A stretch of DNA of 59,173 nucleotides, from assembly GCF_015209505.1 (NCBI RefSeq), contig NZ_JADEYC010000034.1:1-59173 (forward strand), given 5' to 3'. The DNA is from Saccharopolyspora montiporae (GTDB lineage Bacteria > Actinomycetota > Actinomycetes > Mycobacteriales > Pseudonocardiaceae). The position numbers and the translations under genes were made by a program. Below are positions 53,239 through 59,173 of the stretch, piece after piece. The notes under the pieces were generated by a model. The model ran no database searches, was not told where the DNA came from, and saw nothing but the letters and a program-made list of their open reading frames with translations. Within the stretch, counting starts at the first letter, position 1, and each line of letters starts with the position of its first letter.

Positions 53239-53263
53239 AGCCCCGGAGCGTGGCTCCGGGGCT
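53239..53263 (-). terminator. Rho-independent terminator of the ThrRS attenuator
   Basis: On the minus strand: AGCCCCGGAGC, loop CAC, GCTCCGGGGCT, then TTTT. A perfect 11-bp stem, 50 bp before the ThrRS start and 20 bp after the leader-peptide stop. Its first strand can instead pair with the leader segment at 53285-53294. Confidence 0.92.
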
Positions 53264-53304
53264 CGATGGTCATTGCAACTCGTCAGCGCCGGAGTGGATC
53301 CGGC
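53254..53304 (-). promoter_or_regulatory. mutually exclusive hairpins of a ribosome-mediated attenuator
   Basis: Strand 1 GCCGGA (53304-53299) pairs with strand 2 TCCGGC (53293-53288) around a TCCAC loop. Strand 2, extended to CTCCGGCGCT (53294-53285), can pair with strand 3 AGCCCCGGAG (53263-53254) in nine of ten positions. Strand 3 with strand 4 makes the terminator. With ample Thr-tRNA the ribosome moves on, and 1:2 and 3:4 form. When it stalls at the Thr codons, strand 1 is covered, 2:3 forms and transcription continues into the ThrRS gene. Confidence 0.88.
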
Positions 53305-53330
53305 GTCGTCGTCTGCTGAACAAGTCGCAT
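53283..53330 (-). CDS. threonine leader peptide (MRLVQQTTTPDPLRR)
   Basis: 15 codons, ATG at 53330 to TGA at 53283, with three consecutive ACG threonine codons (53304-53312). A TAGACT box ends 7 bp before the ATG, so the leader is probably made from a leaderless transcript. The Thr codons lie immediately before the first hairpin strand (GCCGGA, 53299-53304), where a stalled ribosome would mask it. No homologue is needed for the call; it rests on the codon run, the position and the hairpins. Confidence 0.88.
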   Translation of the reverse strand: MRLVQQTTTPDPLRR

Positions 53331-53406
53331 GTCAAGAAGTCTAACAGCCCGATCGCGTAGAGCTCATTCAGAAAAGATCCCTGTGTGAAGCGTCCGGCTG
53401 GCGGCT

Positions 53407-54330
53407 TCAGAGGGCGGCGAGGATCTGCGGGAGGTCGTTGAGCGCGCTGTCTCGGATGACCCATCGGCGAATGCCCCACCTGTCGCGTGCGGTGTGGAGG
53501 TGTTCGGCGATCTCAGCCGGTGTCCCGATCCACAGGTAGGGCACGGCCAGCAGGTCGGCGACAGGGGTGTCCAGGCGCTTGGCCAGCGAGTGGGCCATAG
53601 CCTCGCGATCGTCGGTGAGGCTGACCTGCTGCACCAGCGCTTCGATCGGCGGGGCACGGACGTGGGCGCGTCGAGCACCGTCTCGGATCAACTCCACGTG
53701 GGACTCGACTCGGCTCGGCGACCAGGACACGGTGTGGGAATGCCCGTCGGGCAGGGTACGTCCCAGCCCGGACAGGCCCACGGCATCGGCGTGGGCTCCG
53801 CCCCAGTGCAGCAACTCGGGGTTCGACCCACCGATCAGCAGCGGGATCCGCGGTTGCACCGGCCGCGGTTCCTGCAGTGCCACGTCAGTCAGCGCCTGTA
53901 GCTCGGCGGCGGGCACCGTGTGTCCGTCGAGCAGTGCCCGCACCGCGGCCGCTGTCGTGGTCGCCTGGTGCACGCGCTTGGCCGGTGCGGGGCGGTGTTG
54001 CCCGGTCATCTCCCACTCAGCGGGCGTGTGTCCCGCACCGAGACCGACCTCGGCCCGTCCACCCGAGACTCGGTCGAGCGTGGCCACGTCCGACGCGATC
54101 AACAGGGGATGCCGTACCCCGGCGTTGAGCACGTAGCTACCCACACGCAGCTGCGACGTGGCCGCGGCCGCAGCGGCCAACGCGACGAACGGCGACGCTG
54201 CGGTGCCGAGATGGTCTCCGATCAACAAGGCACGACAGCCCACCTGCTCGCAGCGACGCGCCAGCGCACCCCAATCCGAACCCTCTGCCAGCGAGGCCTG
54301 CACCGAGACCTCGATCCGCTCACTCACCAC
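53407..54330 (-). CDS. LLM-class flavin/F420-dependent oxidoreductase
   Basis: 307 residues from GTG 54330. A luciferase-like TIM barrel: VSVQASLAEGSDWGALARRC, ALLIGDHLGTAASPFVALAA, LRVGSYVLNAGVRHPLLIAS, GRAEVGLGAGHTPAEWEMTG and RIPLLIGGSNPELLHWGGAH. These fit the actinomycete F420-dependent LLM subgroup (TIGR03621-like). It lies upstream of the ThrRS attenuator on the same strand (76 bp from its stop to the leader ATG), so the two may be partly co-transcribed. Substrate unknown; drug reduction is possible. Confidence 0.87.
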   Translation of the reverse strand: MVSERIEVSVQASLAEGSDWGALARRCEQVGCRALLIGDHLGTAASPFVALAAAAAATSQLRVGSYVLNAGVRHPLLIASDVATLDRVSGGRAEVGLGAGHTPAEWEMTGQHRPAPAKRVHQATTTAAAVRALLDGHTVPAAELQALTDVALQEPRPVQPRIPLLIGGSNPELLHWGGAHADAVGLSGLGRTLPDGHSHTVSWSPSRVESHVELIRDGARRAHVRAPPIEALVQQVSLTDDREAMAHSLAKRLDTPVADLLAVPYLWIGTPAEIAEHLHTARDRWGIRRWVIRDSALNDLPQILAAL

Positions 54331-54431
54331 ACCACTCTGACCGCACGCGCATGCCCCGGCAAGATCCCAAGCGCAGGCCGACAGCGAACACGAAACCCCA
54401 GCACACCCGCCGATAGCGGCCTTTCATTTGG

Positions 54432-54453
54432 GGAACCCCTACCGTACGTACGG
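54432..54453. repeat. res-like motif with CCGTACGTACGG palindrome
   Basis: The 150-bp gap 54331-54480 contains GGAACCCCTACCGTAC (54432-54447), which matches GGAACCCCTCGCGTAC in the predicted res subsite at 57656-57671 in 14 of 16 positions, and the perfect palindrome CCGTACGTACGG (54442-54453). It looks like two half-sites joined back to back. Confidence 0.45.
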
Positions 54454-54480
54454 AAGGGATCGTGTTGCGGACGGCTGCTT

Positions 54481-55057
54481 TCAACGATGCGTGTCGACTG
54501 AACGTCCGAGGAAGGCGACCAGCCGTTCGATAGCGGGTGCATCGCTGGTGACGAACTGCGCAGGGGCGAATCGTGCGTTGCGGTCCTGCTCGGAGAGCTG
54601 TGTTTGAGCGAAGGCGAGTGCCTGCTCAGCCAGATCATCGGGCGGCTCCCCAGGTTGGCCCGTGGCCTGGGCGAGATCCCAGCCGTGCGCGAGGAGGTCG
54701 TAGAGGCGGATCTGGAGCCGCTCGGCGCCGGTGGCCGCGCCGAGCGGGCCGTGGTAGGTGCGTTCAAGGACTCCGGGCTGATCGAACACGGCCTGCAGCG
54801 CCTCCGCGGAGTCGCGATAGGCGTCTTTCGGGCTGTCACCGAGGTGATCAGCGGCCGACCGGGGTGGCGTCCGATCGCTGAGCAGGGCGGCGAAGACGTG
54901 GATTATACCGACCAGGTGGTTGACCAGCTGGCGCACCGTCCAGTCCGTGCACGGGATCGGGGCTGACCACTGTCCGGGGGCGAATCCCGGTGACAAGGTC
55001 ACCGACTGCGGCGAGCGCGCGGCCGAGCTGCTCGACCGAGGACGATGAGTATGCCAT
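54481..55057 (-). pseudogene. TIGR03086-type DinB-superfamily protein with frameshift
   Basis: ATG 55057 starts AYSSSSVEQLGRALAAVGDL, then VTGIRP. The continuation FAPGQWSAPIPCTDWTVRQL and VNHLVGIIHVFAALL is in another frame and runs to the stop at 54481. Deleting one C from the CCCCC run near 54988 would restore GIRPGQWSAPIPCTDW, the family consensus. So it is either a recent one-base frameshift or a sequencing error in a homopolymer. The family is a metal-binding four-helix fold related to mycothiol maleylpyruvate isomerase. Confidence 0.78.
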
Positions 55058-55177
55058 GGGGCGATCATTCCAGGCAGGAGACGAGGTCGGCATCGGGATC
55101 CGACCGGGCGATTGAGACGGTCTCGAATCGGCATGCCGGTACCGTCGTTCTAGGCCAGCGCTAGTACGTTGCGACAG

Positions 55178-55573
55178 GTGCCAAGCTCGGATGCCACGTC
55201 GAGTTGCCCGCGGTGGGCACGGGTCTGCGGGTGGACGGCTATCGCTGCAGCGTTGCCGACGGTCGTGTGGCGGGTTCTGGTCGGGAGCGGGTTCGACCTG
55301 GGCACCCCCGCCGAGTGGAGGCAGGAGCAGCAGCTTCCCGGAAGTGGGACGATCTACGTGTTGACCCTGTCCGCGCTCCAACTTGGCGCTGCGCTGCTCA
55401 CTCTGGTTCTCATCCGTCCCTGCGGGGACCGGTTACCACCGTGGTCTCACGCGGGCAACAGTCACCGGTTGCCGACAGTGCTTGTCCTCGGGTGTAGGCC
55501 CAGTTCTCCGGTTGCTACGGCCAGCCGCAAAGTAGCCAGACCTTGTGATCGTCGTCTCTTGCTGCGGCGATAG
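55178..55573 (+). pseudogene. truncated multi-pass membrane protein fragment
   Basis: GTG 55178 opens a frame with two good transmembrane segments (WTAIAAALPTVVWRVLVGSG and YVLTLSALQLGAALLTLVLI) of a type common in actinomycete membrane proteins. After PPWSHAGNSH the sequence loses its character and stops at 55573. The remainder of the protein is missing. It is the only candidate gene in the 620-bp interval 55058-55677; the DinB-gene promoter must also lie here. Confidence 0.5.
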
Positions 55574-55677
55574 CCTTCGCGCGTGCGGCAGATGCAGACT
55601 GCCACGGCCGAGCAAACGCTGAAGCGCCGACAACTGCTTTCAGTAGCTATCGTTATCCGGTCGCGTAGCAGGAGACA

Positions 55678-56277
55678 ATGGGTGCTGTGACAGAGTTCGC
55701 TTGGGATCCGGACACCTACTTGCAGCTCATGGCGCAGGAGGTTCCCGACTACCCCCATCTTCAGGACCAACTCGTCGCCGCGACGCGAGCGAAGCCCGCA
55801 CACGCCGTACTTGATCTGGGAATCGGCAGCGGGTTGACGGCGGCCCAGGTACTTGAGGCGCATCGGGACGCGACACTGGTCGGTGTCGATGCCAACGCCG
55901 ACATGCTGGCTGCGGCCACGGCCGCACTCGATGCCCGCCGCAGCACACTGTATCGGTCTCGCCTGCAGGACCCGTTGCCTGAGGGGCCGTTCGACCTGGT
56001 GACATCCATGCTTGCCGTGCATCATCTTGACGGAGCAGGCAAGGCTGACCTGTTCTGCCGGGTGGCCGGTGTGTTGACCGTCGGCGGGCGATTCGTCCTC
56101 GCCGACCTGGTTGTCCCCGAGAAGCCCGGTGACGTTGTCACACCGATCGACGGCATCGAAGACGTGCCAAGCTCGCTCGCGGAGCAGCTAAGCTGGCTGA
56201 CTGATGCAGGCTTGAGCACGGAAGTGGCCTGGCAACACCGCGACCTCGCGGTGATCACCAGCACAAAATCCAACTGA
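55678..56277 (+). CDS. class I SAM-dependent methyltransferase in Tn-C
   Basis: 199 residues from ATG 55678 (GCAGGAGACA upstream). Motif I is AVLDLGIGSGLTAAQVLEAH, motif II TLVGVDANADMLAAATAALD, motif III/IV FDLVTSMLAVHHLDGAGKAD, and GGRFVLADLVVPEKPGDVVT. It is full length for the UbiE/Methyltransf_25 type. Located between cargo fragments and a macrolide-type glycosyltransferase; a resistance or tailoring function is possible but unproven. Confidence 0.87.
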   Translation: MGAVTEFAWDPDTYLQLMAQEVPDYPHLQDQLVAATRAKPAHAVLDLGIGSGLTAAQVLEAHRDATLVGVDANADMLAAATAALDARRSTLYRSRLQDPLPEGPFDLVTSMLAVHHLDGAGKADLFCRVAGVLTVGGRFVLADLVVPEKPGDVVTPIDGIEDVPSSLAEQLSWLTDAGLSTEVAWQHRDLAVITSTKSN

Positions 56278-56342
56278 TCCCTGCACATCGTGTGCGGCGC
56301 GTCCAGTAGGGATCCCGCTGCGGACGTGCTGATCTGGATCGA

Positions 56343-57530
56343 TCAGTCGGCGCGGTCGAGGTGTGCTTCGATTTCGTCGGCTCCGCGTGCGGCGCCGCCA
56401 CTCCGGGCAATGGCCTGGCGCATCCATGCCAGGTTCGCAGCGACCTCTGCGCTGGCCGTCACCGCGTCAACGGAGGCCCGCAGAGCCTCGGCGGTCACCG
56501 TGTCGGGGTCGAGGCGCTGGCCAAGTCCGAGCTGCTGAATGCGCTCGGCGTTGACGTCCTGCTCGGGCATCTGCGGCAGTGTGATCAGCGGGACGCCGCA
56601 GGACAGCGCTTCCATGGTGGAGTTCATCCCGGCATGGGTCACAAACGCCGACGCGTGGGCCAGCACCACCGGCTGCGGGAACCAGGGCCGCGCATCCACC
56701 GTCGCCGGCACCGGACCCAGCGTGGTCGGATCGGTCTGGCCAATGGTCATCGCCACCTGCCAGCGACCGTCGCCGAACGCGTCGATGCAGGCCCGGTAAA
56801 ACTCAGGGTGATCGGTGAAGATCGACCCCAACGAGACATACAGCAGCCGGCGCTGGGCATCGGGCGGCGACCATGACTGAGTCTGGGCGCGCCGGCCAAC
56901 CATGGGGCCGAGGAACTGAAACCGGTGGTCGAAGCTGTCTCCGGCGGGTTGGAACTCCCGTGGCACGAACACCAGGTTCAGCGCCTCGGTGACATCGAAG
57001 GTGGCCGGCACGTCGAGGACGACGTCATGCTCGGCGGCGAAAGCCTCCACATCCTCGGCGAAGGCCGCCATCTCGGGATGCTCGGGCTCCAGTCCCGCGG
57101 TCAGTCGCTCGCTGACCTGGCCGTAGCTGTCGTTTTCGGCCAGGTTCGGGACGGTGCGCGCCGCAGGGATGCCCAGCCGCTCGGCCACCAGTCGCGCGGG
57201 CCAGTGGGTGGCGTCGTAGCACACCAGGTCCGGACGCTGGCTGCTGCGACAGTGCTCGAGCAGTACCGGATAGACCACCGCCAGTGCGGCGAAGAAGTGC
57301 CGGAACCACAACGCGATTACCTCGGGGCCCACGTCAGCGGGGGGTCGAAACGGGTCGAGCCCGGGCAGCGGAACCCACTTGGCTCCGGCCTCGGTCACCA
57401 TCTCCGCAAACTCATCGCTGGTGGCATAGTCAACCTGGTGGCCGCGCTGCACGAGTTCCTCGACCAGCGGAATCGTCGGCGTGACATGCCCGTGCCCAGC
57501 CAGGGCCACAAACAACAGGCGCTTCGACAC
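56343..57530 (-). CDS. macrolide-type glycosyltransferase (MGT family) in Tn-C
   Basis: 395 residues; GTG 57530 starts VSKRLLFVALAGHGHVTPTI, the standard MGT/OleD N-terminus with the catalytic His in GHGHVTPT. The donor domain has LLYVSLGSIFTDHPEFYRAC, DARPWFPQPVVLAHASAFVT and the signature HAGMNSTMEALSCGVPLITL followed by PQMPEQDVNAER. Enzymes of this family (Mgt, OleD, OleI) inactivate macrolides by adding glucose to the desosamine hydroxyl. Location on a transposon next to a ThrRS paralogue and a GNAT strengthens the view that Tn-C carries antibiotic-resistance cargo. Acceptor unproven. Confidence 0.92.
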   Translation of the reverse strand: MSKRLLFVALAGHGHVTPTIPLVEELVQRGHQVDYATSDEFAEMVTEAGAKWVPLPGLDPFRPPADVGPEVIALWFRHFFAALAVVYPVLLEHCRSSQRPDLVCYDATHWPARLVAERLGIPAARTVPNLAENDSYGQVSERLTAGLEPEHPEMAAFAEDVEAFAAEHDVVLDVPATFDVTEALNLVFVPREFQPAGDSFDHRFQFLGPMVGRRAQTQSWSPPDAQRRLLYVSLGSIFTDHPEFYRACIDAFGDGRWQVAMTIGQTDPTTLGPVPATVDARPWFPQPVVLAHASAFVTHAGMNSTMEALSCGVPLITLPQMPEQDVNAERIQQLGLGQRLDPDTVTAEALRASVDAVTASAEVAANLAWMRQAIARSGGAARGADEIEAHLDRAD

Positions 57531-57644
57531 CCCACCAACCGTACAAGCCGCGTGAGACCTTGAACGGCCGGAGCTCCTGGCAGGACCGACGAACTCCGCC
57601 AGAACCTCCCGGGCATCCGACTGCGACCGCACTGAGAGGCGTCC

Positions 57645-57769
57645 TGTACGGAAGCGGAACCCCTCGCGTACACCCGTCGCTGTAGCGGCCGGCAGGCCGT
57701 GGCCGGGACCTGCGGTGTTGCAGTTGCCCCGTACGGTGAAAATTCCGGTCGTCGGGGGCTAACCGTACG
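57645..57769 (+). promoter_or_regulatory. putative res site of Tn-C
   Basis: A 28-bp imperfect palindrome at 57645-57672 starts TGTACGGAAG and ends CTCGCGTACA around a central AA, the size of res subsite I. A second pair, CGTACGGT (57730-57737) and ACCGTACG (57762-57769), lies just before tnpR and would be subsite II or III. The shared CGTAC core suits one resolvase. The tnpR promoter must overlap this region. Confidence 0.68.
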
Positions 57770-57779
57770 CTCGCCCGCC

Positions 57780-58367
57780 ATGAGCGCCACGATCATCGGC
57801 TATGCCCGCTGCTCCACCGACGAGCAAGACCTCACCGCCCAACAACAGCGCCTGGCCGAGCTCGGCGTCGCCGACGAGCGCATCTACCTCGACCACGGGC
57901 TGACCGGCACCACCCGCGCACGGCCCGGTCTCGATCAGGCACTCGCCGCCGTCCGCGAGGGCGACACGCTCGCGGTCCCGAAGCTCGACCGGCTCGCCCG
58001 ATCGGTGCCCGACGCTCGCGCCATCGGCGACTCCCTGGCCGAACGAGGCATCAAGCTCTCCCTCGGCGGACAGGTCTACGCCCCGAACGACCCCATGGGA
58101 AAGATGTTCTTCAACATCCTGGCCACCTTCGCCGAGTTCGAAGTCGACCTGCTGCGGGCCAGGACGAAGGAAGGCATGGCCGTAGCCAAGGCCAAGGGCA
58201 AGCTGCGCGGCAAGCAGCCCAAGCTCTCGGCTAAGCAACAGCGCGAACTCGTGCGGATGTACCGCACCGGCGAGTACACCATCGCCGACCTCGCCGAGGT
58301 CTTCACCGTCTCCCGGACCACGATCTACCGCACCCTGCAGCGCGAGCCGAACGAGCAAGCGCACTGA
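57780..58367 (+). CDS. tnpR: Tn3-type serine resolvase of Tn-C
   Basis: 195 residues from ATG 57780. The catalytic serine is in IGYARCSTDEQDL. KLDRLARSVPDARAIGDSLA, FFNILATFAEFEVDLLRART and the C-terminal HTH YTIADLAEVFTVSRTTIYRT follow. It is intact and ends 14 bp before the right inverted repeat. It acts on the res region directly upstream. It is diverged from the Tn-B resolvase. Confidence 0.95.
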   Translation: MSATIIGYARCSTDEQDLTAQQQRLAELGVADERIYLDHGLTGTTRARPGLDQALAAVREGDTLAVPKLDRLARSVPDARAIGDSLAERGIKLSLGGQVYAPNDPMGKMFFNILATFAEFEVDLLRARTKEGMAVAKAKGKLRGKQPKLSAKQQRELVRMYRTGEYTIADLAEVFTVSRTTIYRTLQREPNEQAH

Positions 58368-58381
58368 CCTGTGATCAAGGG

Positions 58382-58419
58382 CTTAGCGTTCAATCTCGCA
58401 CGGCTCTTCCCCAGACCCC
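58382..58419 (-). repeat. right terminal inverted repeat of Tn-C
   Basis: On the plus strand it starts CTTAGCGTTCAATC and ends CCCAGACCCC. Right flank AATCC (58420-58424). It complements the left end with two mismatches. Confidence 0.96.
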
Positions 58420-58495
58420 AATCCGGCGAGAACCGGTTCTCGCCGTCGCCGAGATCCAGCACGAAGACATCGTCATCCTTGTGCAACGTGGGCAT
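58420..58495 (-). pseudogene. 5' part of the enoyl-CoA isomerase/hydratase gene split by Tn-C
   Basis: ATG 58495 follows AGGAAGGACTGCTAC and reads MPTLHKDDDVFVLDLGDGEN followed by RFSPDW, where the Tn-C target duplicate begins. This is the normal crotonase N-terminus; the rest is at 47429-48024. The gene starts 38 bp after the TetR gene stop, so TetR and this gene were probably one operon. Confidence 0.92.
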
Positions 58496-58533
58496 GTAGC
58501 AGTCCTTCCTGCAAGACAATGGTCGTGGTCGAC

Positions 58534-59173
58534 TTACCCGCGCCTCGGTGGTTCACGATCGAGGACCGCGCGCACGGCCGCTGCCAGACGCGCTCGCACC
58601 TCGACGGTGATCGGCACCGCGCCCTCCGCCGTGACCTGGCCGAGGGGCCGGCGCAGCAGGGCGGTCGGTAGATCCACTACGCAGGTGGTGATCACGTCGA
58701 CGCTCGGGCCGTCCCGTCGATCCCACAACGCCGACGCCAAGCGGCACAGCACCTCGCGGACCAGCCTCCGGTCCAACCCGAGCAGCGCATCGGCGAGCTC
58801 CTCGGGAAGGTCGGGGCCGAGCAGCTGTTCGCGGCGCACCGTCATCAACATTCGAGCCGCCGCCGGACGTCGGTCCGCCAACGCCGCGGGCGCATCGGCG
58901 GCGGCCAGCACAGCGTTGACCGCGTCCTCGGGAGCCGGTGCTGCACCCAGCGCCTCGTCGATGAGCTCCGTCTGCAAGTCCAAGAACTCGAGCGCGGCCC
59001 GCAGCCACATCCGACCGCGCAGTGCCGCCAACGAGCCGAAGGCGTGGTAGAGAGCACCGTTGGGCACGCCGCTCTCTGCCGAGAGCCTGCGGACGGTGAG
59101 CCGTTCCGGCCCCACGTCGACGACGAGTCGTTCGGCGAGGGCCTGGTGCAGGGTTTGGTGACAGCTGCTTACG
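58534..59173 (-). CDS. TetR-family regulator, N-terminus cut by the window edge
   Basis: The frame is open to the right edge. The visible protein starts with HQTLHQALAERLVVDVGPER, LTVRRLSAESGVPNGALYHA (the HTH), then FGSLAALRGRMWLRAALEFL. The ligand domain continues to the stop at 58534 (LDREPPRRG). The first few residues and the promoter lie outside the window. It lies 38 bp upstream of the split enoyl-CoA isomerase gene on the same strand and may regulate it. Confidence 0.88.
   Translation of the reverse strand, partial: VSSCHQTLHQALAERLVVDVGPERLTVRRLSAESGVPNGALYHAFGSLAALRGRMWLRAALEFLDLQTELIDEALGAAPAPEDAVNAVLAAADAPAALADRRPAAARMLMTVRREQLLGPDLPEELADALLGLDRRLVREVLCRLASALWDRRDGPSVDVITTCVVDLPTALLRRPLGQVTAEGAVPITVEVRARLAAAVRAVLDREPPRRG

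Larger units (their letters stand above)
48030..58419. mobile_element. Tn-C: 10.4-kb Tn3-family transposon with ThrRS cargo
   Basis: 38-bp ends (48030-48067 and 58382-58419; 36/38 identical) begin GGGGTCTGGGGAAGA and finish ACGCTAAG, with similarity continuing inward for about 20 bp. A perfect AATCC duplication flanks it (48025-48029, 58420-58424), and excision restores the interrupted gene. The order is tnpA, GNAT, ThrRS paralogue with attenuator, LLM oxidoreductase, a frameshifted DinB gene, a membrane-gene fragment, a methyltransferase, a macrolide-type glycosyltransferase, res and tnpR. Transposase and resolvase are both intact. Confidence 0.96.

Noticed and set aside
53239..53330. T-box riboswitch upstream of the ThrRS gene
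   Set aside because: No T-box sequence or specifier loop was seen, and the leader is too short. The Thr-rich leader peptide with overlapping hairpins explains the terminator better.

Overview
The window is high-GC DNA with many GTG starts, strong purine-rich ribosome binding sites and several apparently leaderless promoters. This points to an actinomycete. The gene mix (Methyltransf_19 family methyltransferases, MGT-type glycosyltransferases, GH172, mycothiol-type DinB proteins) fits Pseudonocardiales, possibly Saccharopolyspora, although that genus is an inference. A housekeeping malate dehydrogenase (42536-43522) argues for chromosome rather than plasmid.

Layout. (1) 1-7366: chromosomal accessory genes: methyltransferases, an SDR, an epoxide-hydrolase-like protein, and a sugar porter + GH172 operon. 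(2) 7367-26108: Tn-A, an 18.7-kb Tn3-family transposon with 38-bp ends and a GATCG target duplication. It splits a small membrane-protein gene whose two halves lie at 7120-7366 and 26109-26381. Its own cargo is a CmtR-like sensor and a CtpG-like P-type ATPase, with a TnpI-type tyrosine recombinase and its binding sites at the right end. (3) Nested in it, 13429-24926: Tn-B, an 11.5-kb Tn3-family transposon with TACCG duplication, a broken transposase, a serine resolvase and a CstR-regulated persulfide/sulfide detoxification cassette plus a multicopper oxidase. (4) 26606-48029: chromosomal genes, including a dif-like site beside a Xer-like recombinase, an erythromycin-esterase homologue, an MGT glycosyltransferase, several regulators, mdh, an ABC-F protein, and a small transposon relic at 37.3 kb. 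(5) 48030-58419: Tn-C, a 10.4-kb Tn3-family transposon with AATCC duplication, which splits an enoyl-CoA isomerase/hydratase gene. Its two halves (47429-48029 and 58420-58495) rejoin in frame. Tn-C carries a GNAT, a short threonyl-tRNA synthetase paralogue, an LLM flavin/F420 oxidoreductase, a methyltransferase, a macrolide-type glycosyltransferase and a serine resolvase. (6) A TetR gene runs off the right edge.

The most notable system is in Tn-C. The ThrRS paralogue lacks the N-terminal TGS and editing domains but keeps the zinc ligands. It is preceded by a complete ribosome-mediated attenuator: a 15-codon leader peptide with three consecutive Thr codons, mutually exclusive hairpins, and a Rho-independent terminator. 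This is what would be expected of a mobile, inducible ThrRS-inhibitor resistance determinant, switched on when the housekeeping ThrRS is blocked. The second notable system is the Tn-B sulfur cassette: two metallo-beta-lactamase/rhodanese fusions, two further rhodanese proteins and a TauE exporter, with two copies of an ATACCC-N4-GGGTAT operator.

No rRNA, tRNA or CRISPR array was recognised.
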